Assembly: GCF_038095555.1 (NCBI RefSeq)
Contig: NZ_CP124591.1
Location: forward strand, 1,302,001 to 1,366,000
Direction of reading: 5' to 3'
Length of the DNA: 64,000 nucleotides
Source of the DNA: Macrococcoides psychrotolerans
GTDB lineage: Bacteria > Bacillota > Bacilli > Staphylococcales > Staphylococcaceae
Within the stretch, counting starts at the first letter, position 1. Every line of letters begins with the position of its first letter. Under the pieces are notes generated by a model. That model saw only the letters and a list, made by a program, of their open reading frames with translations, did no database searches and was not told where the DNA came from. This document shows positions 54,860-63,625 of the stretch, in pieces. The translations under genes were made by a program, and so were the position numbers.

Positions 54860-56569
54860 TTACTTCCCATTCTGTATCCAAGATTTAAAGGCTTCACGTG
54901 GCAAAGTATTTATTACCTGTTCTTTTTTCACATAGCCTTTTATTGCTGTACTCACACCATATTTCATTAAATCAAGCTGATCGATTGCATGCGCGTCTGT
55001 ATTGATCACAAGTTTAATATCTGAGTATTGCTTTAATACGTCACTCGATAAGTCAAGACGCATCGGATGCGCGTTAATTTCAAGGATGGTATTTGTCTTC
55101 TGTGCAGTTTCGATGAGCTTTGACATGTTTACATGATAACCATTACGGCGACCAATCAACCTGCCCGTTGGATGAGCAATATGTCTGACGTATGGGTTAT
55201 TACAGGCATTGATCAGGCGTTTCATAATCTCATCTTCACTTTGATTCAACGACTGATGAATAGCACCGATACAATAGTCAAGCTGTGCTAGTACATCATT
55301 GCTGTAATCCATTTCACCATCTGCTAGTATATCCATCTCAACGCCTGAATAAATATCAATTTCTGAATATTGTTCATTCAAGGCTTTAATACGTGCATGC
55401 TGTTCTAACAAACGTTCTTCTGACAATCCATTTGCGACATGTAAACTTTTCGAGTGATCCGTAATCATCATATATTCGTATCCTTTAGCGATACATGCTT
55501 CGATCATCTGTTCTAACGTATGCGCACCATCACTATATGTAGTATGCATATGTATATCACCACGAATGTCTTCAGGCTGAATAATCTCACCAAATTCTTT
55601 AAATTCAAATTCGGAACCGTCCTGGCGCATTTCAGGAGGAATAAATGTTTGATCAAAATGTTGATAAATTTCAGCTTCTGATTGCATCTGAATCAGATTT
55701 CCATCATCAGTTGTAATGCCATATTCACTTATCTTCTCATTTCTTTCTTTTGCAAGCTGACGAATTCTAATGTTATGTTCCTTACTCCCAGTGAAATGCT
55801 GTAACATATGCGCATAGCCGTCGGAATCTGTAAACCTGAAATCAACCGTCGTAATTAAATCTTCTCTTTCAGCCTGTATCGTAACTTTCTCATCACCAGC
55901 AAGTTCAACTTTCTTGATAAACGGTAATGCTGTTAACTGTGCTTTTACAGTTTCACGATCACTTGTTTCAACAATATAGTCAATATCCTTCGAAAATTCA
56001 TTGCGACGTCTAAAGCTGCCAGCTACACTGAAACGATCGATTTCATCAATTTGAGCGAGTGCTGCATCAATCATCTGCGTAAACTGATGCACTTGATAAA
56101 TACTGAGTTTCTCTGTCATCGTTAACATTTCTTCTATACCTGACAGTATATTCTCTTCAGACTTTTTACCAAATCCCGCAAGGGCACTGATTTCATTATT
56201 CAGACACGCCGCTTTTAATTCATCGACAGTTGTAATTCCAAGAGCATCATTAATCTTCACAATCTTTTTAGCACCTAGATTACGAATCTTCAGCATCTGT
56301 ATAAATCCTTCAGGAACTTGTTCCTTTAACGTTTTAAGTAGCGATGATTCATGATGAGCTCTAATATCTTCCAGCACTTCAGCAACACCTTTACCGATGC
56401 CTTTAATTTGTGTGAAATCAGATACTGCGTTGATGTCGTCTTCGAATGTCTCTAGATTCGCTGCTGCTTTACGATATGCAGAAACTTTGAATGGATTCTC
56501 AGCTGAAAGTTCAAGTAATGTCGCAATACGTTCTAACTGCTTTATATAATCTTTTTTTGTAATACTCAT
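54860..56569 (-). CDS. polX: DNA polymerase/3'-5' exonuclease PolX
   Basis: Repair polymerase with a PHP phosphoesterase domain. The 569-residue protein has helix-hairpin-helix segments (IKGIGKGVAEVL, LAGFGKKSEENIL), the nucleotidyltransferase motif GSFRRRNEFSKDIDYIV near 195-211, and the PHP domain from residue 335 (DIHMHTTYSDGAHT). The ATG at 56569 follows a GGAGGG site. Between cvpA and mutS2 in the standard order. Confidence 0.95.
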   Translation of the reverse strand: MSITKKDYIKQLERIATLLELSAENPFKVSAYRKAAANLETFEDDINAVSDFTQIKGIGKGVAEVLEDIRAHHESSLLKTLKEQVPEGFIQMLKIRNLGAKKIVKINDALGITTVDELKAACLNNEISALAGFGKKSEENILSGIEEMLTMTEKLSIYQVHQFTQMIDAALAQIDEIDRFSVAGSFRRRNEFSKDIDYIVETSDRETVKAQLTALPFIKKVELAGDEKVTIQAEREDLITTVDFRFTDSDGYAHMLQHFTGSKEHNIRIRQLAKERNEKISEYGITTDDGNLIQMQSEAEIYQHFDQTFIPPEMRQDGSEFEFKEFGEIIQPEDIRGDIHMHTTYSDGAHTLEQMIEACIAKGYEYMMITDHSKSLHVANGLSEERLLEQHARIKALNEQYSEIDIYSGVEMDILADGEMDYSNDVLAQLDYCIGAIHQSLNQSEDEIMKRLINACNNPYVRHIAHPTGRLIGRRNGYHVNMSKLIETAQKTNTILEINAHPMRLDLSSDVLKQYSDIKLVINTDAHAIDQLDLMKYGVSTAIKGYVKKEQVINTLPREAFKSWIQNGK

Positions 56570-56582
56570 AATACCCTCCAAA

Positions 56583-56617
56583 ATAAAAGCCATAGACAAG
56601 TAGCCTATGACTTTATT
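56583..56617 (-). terminator. hairpin between cvpA and polX
   Basis: A 13-bp near-perfect stem (56583-56595 with 56605-56617) followed by TTTTATTTT on the minus strand. It overlaps the cvpA stop and ends just before the polX ribosome site, so it may be a partial terminator or modulate polX. Confidence 0.55.
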
Positions 56618-57158
56618 AAATGATAAACCCTGCATATTCAAACAGATGTTTCGCAAAATTACTTAATACCGGGGTATGGTTCGCAATTAAATTTGCAATA
56701 ATGCTTCCTTCTAATTTCGTTTGTATTGCTGTTATCGGAATCATTGACAATAGAAATAGCACGATAAATATGAGAAGATGCGACTCAATAAATCCTAATA
56801 TCGCTCCAAACAAACGATTGAACTGTTTCAGTAATGGTAACTGTGCAATATAATCAAAAACAGTTGCAATAAATTGAAGGATTACCTTACTCAATAAAAA
56901 TAATATTACAAAACTTACAACGTTATAAAATGTCATTTCATTAGTGATCATATTCAAAAACTTCGACTCATAATTTCCTTCTGTCGATGGAAACGGAATC
57001 ATAAGCACGAGCTTTTGTGCCAGGTCCTTATAAAATAGCTGTGCAATAATGAACGATCCGAGTGTACCGATCAAATGTAGTGATTGTAAGATCAATCCTC
57101 TTCTAAAACCGATAATCGTTCCTAGACACAAAAAGAATATCAATAAAATATTAATCAT
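56616..57158 (-). CDS. cvpA: CvpA family membrane protein
   Basis: A 180-residue protein with four membrane segments, matching CvpA (colicin V production-like; YshB in Bacillus). Glycine and serine residues between segments 2 and 4 (RLFGAILGFIESHLLIF) are typical. The start overlaps the zapA stop by 8 bp. Exact role unclear. Confidence 0.88.
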   Translation of the reverse strand: MINILLIFFLCLGTIIGFRRGLILQSLHLIGTLGSFIIAQLFYKDLAQKLVLMIPFPSTEGNYESKFLNMITNEMTFYNVVSFVILFLLSKVILQFIATVFDYIAQLPLLKQFNRLFGAILGFIESHLLIFIVLFLLSMIPITAIQTKLEGSIIANLIANHTPVLSNFAKHLFEYAGFII

Positions 57159-57423
57159 GACTGTTATTACCCTCTAGACGATTCAACTTATCTAACAGTA
57201 AATCGTGTTCTTCCTTTAGTTTCACATAATCATCCATCACGTTAACTGCTGCAAGCACAGCCTTTCGTGAAGTGTCGAGACCTGCATTGTACTTCGCAAT
57301 CTCCCGAATACGTTCATCAACAAGACTCGCAACGTGACGGATATGGCTCGGCTCTTCTTCGCCGAGAATAGTATAGAACTGATCATATATGTTTACAGTA
57401 ATACGATTCTTAAACTCTCCCAT
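57151..57423 (-). CDS. zapA: cell division protein ZapA
   Basis: A 90-residue FtsZ-ring stabiliser. The beginning FKNRITVNIYDQFYTILGEEE and RKAVLAAVNVMDDYVKL, with a coiled C-terminal half, match ZapA. It is divergent to rnhC. The zapA-cvpA-polX-mutS2 order is conserved in bacilli. Confidence 0.93.
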   Translation of the reverse strand: MGEFKNRITVNIYDQFYTILGEEEPSHIRHVASLVDERIREIAKYNAGLDTSRKAVLAAVNVMDDYVKLKEEHDLLLDKLNRLEGNNSHD

Positions 57424-57522
57424 ATCAACACTCCGACATCGTCATTTATTTTAGTTTATGTTACCATTTTTATAGGATAATTAACAATAAAAACATACTA
57501 TCATGTAAGAAAGCAGGCAAAA

Positions 57523-58464
57523 ATGAGCAATAAAGTATACCTATTAAATGCTGAACAAGCAAAAAGAATAGAAGATATATTACCTGTACCCAGTACTACA
57601 AGCCTTCCACAAGGTACAAAATATCGAACAAAACTATCCGGTCATACAGTAACACTCTACAACTCCAATAAGTTGATGATTCAAGGTTCAAATAGTGAAG
57701 TAATCGGTGAACAAATTCTTTCTAAAGCTGGTATTCAACTCACTCAGCAACTTCCAGACAGTAATTCTACCTCTAAGCATAACGTATCCATTGAAAGTAT
57801 CCAGTATGATCATTTCAACTGTATCGGTAGCGATGAAGCAGGTTCTGGGGATTACTTCGGACCGATGACCGTTGTCGCGAGCTATGTATCAAAGAAAAAT
57901 GCTGAAATTCTGAAAGTGCTTGGTGTCATGGACTCTAAGAATCTCAAAGACAGACAAATTATAGAACTTGCAGAACAAATCATCCCGATAATCCCACATT
58001 CACTACTCGTCCTAGATAACATCAAATATAATGAACGTAAACAGATGGGCTGGTCACAAGTTAAGATGAAGGCGGTGCTGCATAATGAAGCGATTAAAAA
58101 CGTGCTGAACAAAATAGATGAACCTGTGGATTACATTGTAATCGACCAGTTTGCAGTTCAAGGTGTATATGAAAATTATGCACTCAGCGCAATACCTGAG
58201 CGCAATAAAACTAAGTTCGAAACGAAAGGCGAATCCAAAGCGATTGCCATCGCCGCAAGCTCCATTATTGCAAGATATGCGTTTGTAAAACATTTCGAAC
58301 AAATAATTAAAGAAACCGGCATCTCAATCACAAAAGGAGCAGGCGCTAAAGTAGATGCTGAAGCTGCAAAAATTATTAAACTTAGAGGCCTTGATTATTT
58401 AGATACGATAACGAAAAAAGACTTTAAAAACAGAGAAAAAGCATTGAAGCTCATAAAAAAATAA
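57523..58464 (+). CDS. rnhC: ribonuclease HIII
   Basis: Cleaves RNA in RNA-DNA hybrids. The 313-residue protein has an N-terminal TBP-like domain (about 1-90) and a catalytic domain whose opening motif GSDEAGSGDYFGP near 102-114 carries the first acidic residues. VMDSKNLKD and VIDQF follow. A weak GCAGG ribosome site is seen. Convergent with pheT and sharing a terminator. Confidence 0.95.
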   Translation: MSNKVYLLNAEQAKRIEDILPVPSTTSLPQGTKYRTKLSGHTVTLYNSNKLMIQGSNSEVIGEQILSKAGIQLTQQLPDSNSTSKHNVSIESIQYDHFNCIGSDEAGSGDYFGPMTVVASYVSKKNAEILKVLGVMDSKNLKDRQIIELAEQIIPIIPHSLLVLDNIKYNERKQMGWSQVKMKAVLHNEAIKNVLNKIDEPVDYIVIDQFAVQGVYENYALSAIPERNKTKFETKGESKAIAIAASSIIARYAFVKHFEQIIKETGISITKGAGAKVDAEAAKIIKLRGLDYLDTITKKDFKNREKALKLIKK

Positions 58465-58486
58465 GCTGACGATTGTCAGCTTATTT
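58459..58486. terminator. shared terminator of rnhC and pheT
   Basis: A 12-bp stem (58459-58470 with 58475-58486) and a 4-nt loop, with T-runs on both strands. It overlaps the rnhC stop and ends two bases before the pheT stop. Confidence 0.85.
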
Positions 58487-58487
58487 T

Positions 58488-60887
58488 TTAACCTCTAAGT
58501 TTAGCGCCAATTGACTCTAATCTTTCAATAACCGCATCGTATATCGGTTTAATCTCTTCATCTGTCAGCGTCTGTTCCGGATTCAGGAATTCCATTCGAA
58601 TCGCTACCGATTTCTTATCCTGTGCAATATGCTCACCTTCGTATACGTCGAATACTTCAGCTGACTTCAAGTACTTAGAATCCACTTTAAGAATTTCTGC
58701 AATCAGTTCGCCCGTATCCTGTTTACGTTCAACTTCAAGTGCGATATCACGGCTAGTTCCAGGGAACTTCGGAATCATATTGTAGATAATCTGACCTTGC
58801 TGAATTGAAAGCAAGACTTTTAAATCTAATTCAAACACATACGTTTCCTTTAAGTCATTTGCTTTCTCTACTGTCGGGTGCAATTGACCAATGATGCCGA
58901 TCTTCGTTTCATTCACATAGATATCTGCACTGCGACCAGGATGCAACATCGGCTCATCACTTCTAACATATCGGAACACTAGACCTAATCTTTCACTTAA
59001 CGCCTCCACTATCCCTTTCACATGGAAAAAGTCAACTTGCTCCTTTTTCCCTTGATGCATCGTTGGTGTGACAAGTCCAGTAATAATCCCAGCAACATGT
59101 TCTTCTTCTGAAGGTAATAAGTCTTCTTGTTTAAAGAATGTATTTCCAATTTCATAGAACGCGACATCTTTCATTTGACGTGCATTATTATAGCTTACGA
59201 CATCAATTAAGTGAGGCAATAATGATTGACGTAGCACTGCATGATCTTCACTCATCGGCATTAAGAGCGCTGTCGTTTCAGCTTCTTTTAGTGCGAACTG
59301 TTTCGATTTTTCATTTGAGACAAGTGCATAGGTGATTGCCTGATTTAATCCTAACCCTTGAAGCAACGCCTTCACTGCACGACGTTTCGCCTGATAATCA
59401 GTCAGTCCTACTTGTTTGTTCGTCTTCGTTTCTGGTAATGTCGCAGGTAGTGCATCATAACCATAAATACGCGCAACTTCTTCGACTAAATCTTCTTTAA
59501 TAGTAATGTCACCACGACGAGATGGTACGATGACGTTGAATGAATCACCATCTATCTTCGTTTCAAAGCCAAGACGTTCGAATATGTTTTTAATTTCTGT
59601 ATTAGAGATATCAAATCCAATCAATCGATTAATATCATCCGTTGTAATTTGAACGTTCGTTGTAAACTCTGGTAATGCTCCAGCTGAAGCAACACCACTT
59701 AATACTTCTCCTTGCGCATTTTCCTGCAGGAGATACGCTGCACGGTCTAATGCATCAAGTACAAATTCTGCTGCAACACCTTTTTCAAAGCGACTTGATG
59801 ATTCAGAGCGCAAGTTCAGACGGTTCGCAGTTTTACGTATGTTTAGCGGCGCAAACATCGCAGACTCAATCAGTACATTCACTGTACTATCCGTTACTTC
59901 AGAGAAATCTCCTCCCATCACCCCAGCAAGCGCTACTGGTGTTGTACCGTTTGTAATCACGATATCTTCTGCAGTTAATGTGCGCTCTTTATCGTCTAAT
60001 GTTGTCATCTTTTCGCCATCAGTTGCTGGACGAACTTTAATCGTTGTGCTGCCAATCTTATCATAGTCAAACATATGCAGCGGCTGTCCATATTCCAGCA
60101 TAACGTAATTCGATACGTCAACAACGTTATTAATCGGGCGGATACCCGCTTTAATTAAGCGGCCTTGAATATGTGCAGGTGAAGGTCCGATCTTTACGTT
60201 CTTCACGATACGTGCAGCATAATACGGTGATAACGTCGCTTCTTCAATTTCAATACTGATTAAGTCTGATACTTGTTCACTCGTTTCATTAATATGCGTT
60301 GCAGGTAGCTTCAATGGTTCTTCATATAATGCACTTGTCTCAAATGCAGAACCAATCATGCTCATACAGTCGCTTCGATTAGGTGTTAGACCGAATTCCA
60401 TCACGGCATCATCTAGCGATAATGCAGCAAGTGCATCTGTACCTGGCGCGATAGCTTCTTCAAATACGTATATCCCTTTTTCGTACGCTTCTGGAATCAA
60501 GTTTGAAGAGATACCTAGTTCACCCAATGAACAAATCATACCGTTAGATTCTACTCCGCGTAGTTTCGCTTTTTTTATCTTAACACCACCAGGCAGACGT
60601 CCACCAGGTAAGCAGACGATTACTGTCTGACCAGCTGCGACGTTCGGTGCACCACAGACAATTTGTTTCACTTCTTCGCCAACATTCACCTGGCAGATAT
60701 TTAATTTATCTGCATCAGGATGCTTCTCGATCGATTCTACATGTCCAATCACTAAATTCTTAATATCTTTTGTATAATCGATAATTTCTTCAATCTCAAT
60801 TCCGCTTCTTGTAATCTTCTCAGCAAGCGCTTCTACCGAAACATCAACTTTTACATATTCATCTAACCATTCTTTACTTACTAACAT
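58488..60887 (-). CDS. pheT: phenylalanyl-tRNA synthetase beta subunit
   Basis: Beta subunit of the alpha2-beta2 enzyme that charges tRNA-Phe. The 799-residue protein starts MLVSKEWLDEYV and carries the tRNA-binding EMAP-like domain (about 40-150), B3/B4 editing region, B5 and the C-terminal anticodon-binding FDX domain. The ATG at 60887 follows a GGAGGAG site and overlaps the pheS stop by 14 bp. Confidence 0.97.
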   Translation of the reverse strand: MLVSKEWLDEYVKVDVSVEALAEKITRSGIEIEEIIDYTKDIKNLVIGHVESIEKHPDADKLNICQVNVGEEVKQIVCGAPNVAAGQTVIVCLPGGRLPGGVKIKKAKLRGVESNGMICSLGELGISSNLIPEAYEKGIYVFEEAIAPGTDALAALSLDDAVMEFGLTPNRSDCMSMIGSAFETSALYEEPLKLPATHINETSEQVSDLISIEIEEATLSPYYAARIVKNVKIGPSPAHIQGRLIKAGIRPINNVVDVSNYVMLEYGQPLHMFDYDKIGSTTIKVRPATDGEKMTTLDDKERTLTAEDIVITNGTTPVALAGVMGGDFSEVTDSTVNVLIESAMFAPLNIRKTANRLNLRSESSSRFEKGVAAEFVLDALDRAAYLLQENAQGEVLSGVASAGALPEFTTNVQITTDDINRLIGFDISNTEIKNIFERLGFETKIDGDSFNVIVPSRRGDITIKEDLVEEVARIYGYDALPATLPETKTNKQVGLTDYQAKRRAVKALLQGLGLNQAITYALVSNEKSKQFALKEAETTALLMPMSEDHAVLRQSLLPHLIDVVSYNNARQMKDVAFYEIGNTFFKQEDLLPSEEEHVAGIITGLVTPTMHQGKKEQVDFFHVKGIVEALSERLGLVFRYVRSDEPMLHPGRSADIYVNETKIGIIGQLHPTVEKANDLKETYVFELDLKVLLSIQQGQIIYNMIPKFPGTSRDIALEVERKQDTGELIAEILKVDSKYLKSAEVFDVYEGEHIAQDKKSVAIRMEFLNPEQTLTDEEIKPIYDAVIERLESIGAKLRG

Positions 60888-61944
60888 TCGGTTCTCCTCC
60901 ATCTTCTAAACGTAAAAACTGACGAATAAATCTTAGATCATTCGTATAGAAATGACGAATATCTTCAATACCATACTTTAACATCGCAATACGATCTGGT
61001 CCCATACCGAATGCGAATCCAGAATATTTATTAGAATCAAAACCAGCCATCTCTAAAACATTCGGATGTACCATACCGGCACCGAGAATTTCAATCCATC
61101 CTGTCCCTTTACAAACGTTGCAGCCCTTACCTTTACATTTGAAGCATGAAATATCCACTTCTACAGAAGGCTCAGTAAACGGGAAGAAACTTGGACGCAG
61201 ACGAATCTCACGATCTTCACCGAACATCTTCTTCGCAAAGTATTCAAGCGTTCCTTTAAGGTCGCTCATTTTAATATTCTCATCAACAACTAATCCTTCG
61301 ATTTGTGTAAACTGATGTGAATGCGTCGCATCATCAGAATCACGACGGTAGACTTTACCTGGACAAATAATTTTTACAGGTCCTTCACCTTTACGTGATT
61401 CCAACGTACGAGCTTGAACAGGAGATGTATGCGTACGCATTAATACTTCTTCAGAAATGTAGAAACTATCCTGCATATCACGTGCAGGGTGAGATTTTGG
61501 AAGATTTAACGCTTCAAAGTTATAATGATCGCTTTCTACTTCGAATCCTTCTACAATTTCATAGCCTAAACCGATGAATAAATCTTCAATATCCTCAACG
61601 ATACGGTCGAGCGGATGACTGCTCCCTGAACTTAACTTTTTACCTGGTAAAGTAATATCAATTGTTTCACTTTCAAGTCGTTTGTTCACAAGTTCCGCTT
61701 CAATACGAACTTCAACTTCTGCAATTGCACTTTCTACGGTTTGTTTGGCATCATTAACAAGCTGACCAAACATCGGTTTCTCTTCGTTCGGCAGAGATTT
61801 CATCTCTTTCATCAGACCAGTGATCACACCTTTTTTACCGATGTAAGAAACTTTGATATCTTGTAATGCTTTCTTATCTGTAATCTGACTTACTTTGCCC
61901 ACTGCCTCAGACTTTAACGCCTGTAATCTTTCTTTAAGTTCCAT
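60874..61944 (-). CDS. pheS: phenylalanyl-tRNA synthetase alpha subunit
   Basis: Catalytic alpha subunit. The 356-residue protein has an N-terminal coiled coil (1-85), then class II motifs: motif 2 near VKIICPGKVYRRDSDDATHSHQF and motif 3 near GFAFGMGPDRIAMLKYG. CFKCKGKGCNVCKGTGW is a conserved Cys loop. The ATG at 61944 follows an AAGGAGG site. Controlled by a T-box leader. Confidence 0.97.
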   Translation of the reverse strand: MELKERLQALKSEAVGKVSQITDKKALQDIKVSYIGKKGVITGLMKEMKSLPNEEKPMFGQLVNDAKQTVESAIAEVEVRIEAELVNKRLESETIDITLPGKKLSSGSSHPLDRIVEDIEDLFIGLGYEIVEGFEVESDHYNFEALNLPKSHPARDMQDSFYISEEVLMRTHTSPVQARTLESRKGEGPVKIICPGKVYRRDSDDATHSHQFTQIEGLVVDENIKMSDLKGTLEYFAKKMFGEDREIRLRPSFFPFTEPSVEVDISCFKCKGKGCNVCKGTGWIEILGAGMVHPNVLEMAGFDSNKYSGFAFGMGPDRIAMLKYGIEDIRHFYTNDLRFIRQFLRLEDGGEPNVSK

Positions 61945-61976
61945 GTTCTTCCTCCTTAATTTTAAACAATAAAAAA

Positions 61977-62198
61977 AGCCTTCATTCCCTATACAAGGGA
62001 CGAAAGACTCCGCGGTACCACCCAAATTTGTGCATATGCACACAGCTCATTAAGCGATAACGGAACAACCGGTCTAACTTCTTATTAGACTGCCTGTCAG
62101 CTGAAAAGATAGGTATGTGAAGATTTCACTCTCACCAATGTGAAACTCTCTTGACAACACATACATATCCCGGCTGATAAACGGCGATGTATTTCATT
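61977..62198 (-). promoter_or_regulatory. T-box leader of pheST
   Basis: The conserved T-box GGGTGGTACCGCGGAG (62009-62024) overlaps the upstream arm of a terminator hairpin (61977-62009) with a T7 run. Upstream is a stem I region with GAAATCTTCACATACC; TTC (62119-62121, a Phe codon) is a candidate specifier, though its exact register is not settled. Confidence 0.9.
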
Positions 62199-62204
62199 AT
62201 TTTA

Positions 62205-62233
62205 ATTATATAGAATGTATGCACGTTATTCAA
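62205..62233 (-). promoter_or_regulatory. promoter of the pheST T-box transcript
   Basis: TTGAAT (62228-62233), 17 bp and TATAAT (62205-62210) on the minus strand. Confidence 0.75.
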
Positions 62234-62386
62234 GTCCATAGATTATAGTATGTATATACATAAATCAATATATCAAAAAAACTTTAAGTAAAAATATAGA
62301 TAAAAGTTGTCATATGTATTATCATTTAAATTAAGTACCTTATTATTATTTATTATACTAAAATATATTAACTAAGGAGTCTTATC
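62234..62386. other. divergent intergenic region, pheS leader / surface protein
   Basis: An AT-rich stretch. On the minus strand another TATAAT lies near 62250, without a well-placed -35. On the plus strand TATACT near 62354 is a weak -10 for the surface protein. An AAGGAG site at 62374-62379 serves the surface protein. No gene is seen. Confidence 0.4.
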
Positions 62387-63433
62387 ATGAAAAATAAAAA
62401 AATTTTGACGATGGTATTTGCAACTTCCTTCTTTATAGTTCCTGCACAAGCATTTGCTAATACATCCGAAACTTCAAAAATCGATTTAATTAAGCCTCAA
62501 ATCGAATCAAGTAAAAGCGAAATTAAGGAGAATGTTAATACAATAACTGAGGAAGCTAAAATAAAAAAAGAAGAGATCCAAACCTTAAGAGATGATGCAG
62601 CAGAAGTACGTGATAAAGTAACTGAGGAAGCTAAAATAAAAAAAGAAGAGATTCAAACCTTAAGAGATGGCTCAGCAAAAGTGCGTGATACAATTTCAAC
62701 TCAACTTCAGGAAGTTAAATCATCAGAAAGTGCAGTAAACTTTAATGAAGCGCCTAAAAATAGTGTAACAGCACCTTTAGATGATACCGAAAAGAGCAGC
62801 GCCGAGAAACAACACATCAATCTAAATAATATTTCACCTGAAATAGACGGGAAAGCAATCTCTCTTTCTGATAAATGGCTGAACAAAGAAAATATCGATA
62901 CACTATTAAAATTAGAAACTTTAAAGTATAAACAGGAAATCAGCGAGTTAGAATATAAAACCAAAGTACTTAAAATACTTAATGAGACACTAAGCAACTA
63001 TCTGAATCAGACAGATCGCTTACATTTTAACTTTGACGACCTGCTGGCACATGATTTTAACACAGATGAGCTTACTCAGAAATATCAATCAAGATTAAAT
63101 GATCTCTCATCTTTAAAAGATGCCGGCCAATTTACACAGCATGAATATAACGGAAAAGTTTTCGACCTCCTTCACGACCATCTTCAGGAAGGAAATCAAA
63201 AACTCGCCACACTCAATAATAAAATTGGAACTAATGATATTAAGGACTCGCTTGCTAGCGGATTTGTCGACAACTTATCAGCTCCTGTAAAAGCAGAACC
63301 TATGAGCATGAAATCAAGCACAAACACGCTACCTGAATCAGGTGAAGCAGCTAGCAAACCCTTGATGGTAGCTGCAATTGTTGTACTCATTGTTGGTGCA
63401 TTGATACTATATCGTTCACGTAAAAGAAAATAA
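62387..63433 (+). CDS. LPxTG-type cell-wall anchored surface protein with LPESG motif
   Basis: A 348-residue secreted protein. A signal peptide (1-25, cleavage after AQAFA) is followed by two 25-residue repeats (54-78 and 79-103) of charged coiled-coil type. Residues 172-198 and 238-264 have a SHOCT-like pattern (Leu-rich helix, Glu/Gly turn, Lys helix). The end is a sorting signal: LPESG at 315-319, a hydrophobic stretch (about 325-342) and RSRKRK. Serine replaces the usual Thr of LPxTG. Strong AAGGAG site. Function unknown. Confidence 0.88.
   Translation: MKNKKILTMVFATSFFIVPAQAFANTSETSKIDLIKPQIESSKSEIKENVNTITEEAKIKKEEIQTLRDDAAEVRDKVTEEAKIKKEEIQTLRDGSAKVRDTISTQLQEVKSSESAVNFNEAPKNSVTAPLDDTEKSSAEKQHINLNNISPEIDGKAISLSDKWLNKENIDTLLKLETLKYKQEISELEYKTKVLKILNETLSNYLNQTDRLHFNFDDLLAHDFNTDELTQKYQSRLNDLSSLKDAGQFTQHEYNGKVFDLLHDHLQEGNQKLATLNNKIGTNDIKDSLASGFVDNLSAPVKAEPMSMKSSTNTLPESGEAASKPLMVAAIVVLIVGALILYRSRKRK
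62546..62695 (+). repeat. two tandem 75-bp repeats in the surface protein gene
   Basis: Units 62546-62620 and 62621-62695 are almost identical over their first 50 bases and diverge toward the end; they encode 25 residues each. The shape suggests a recent duplication. Confidence 0.85.
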
Positions 63434-63440
63434 CTCAAAT

Positions 63441-63474
63441 AATAAAACACATCATTAAATTGATGTGTTTTATT
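63441..63474 (+). terminator. terminator after the surface protein gene
   Basis: A perfect 14-bp stem (63441-63454 with 63461-63474) 7 bp past the stop codon, ending in a T-rich stretch. Confidence 0.85.
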
Positions 63475-63598
63475 ACTGTAAAAAAAAACGAAAGCATTTT
63501 TACGAGAAACTTTTACTATGACAATCTCACTATTACGTTTTCTCCGTTTGTTAATCACTTCAAAAATTACTTTACGACCCATTTAATTGCAATAAAAA

Positions 63599-63625
63599 AG
63601 TAGAACCGATTACCCGGTTCTACTT
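63599..63625 (-). terminator. terminator of the RNA methyltransferase gene
   Basis: An 11-bp stem (63599-63609 with 63615-63625) followed by a T-run on the minus strand; it overlaps the stop codon at 63620-63622. Confidence 0.8.

Noticed and set aside
63196..63582. Minus-strand ORF of 128 codons opposite the surface protein gene
   Set aside because: No ribosome site, crosses the plus-strand terminator, and its content is the antisense of the sorting signal region.
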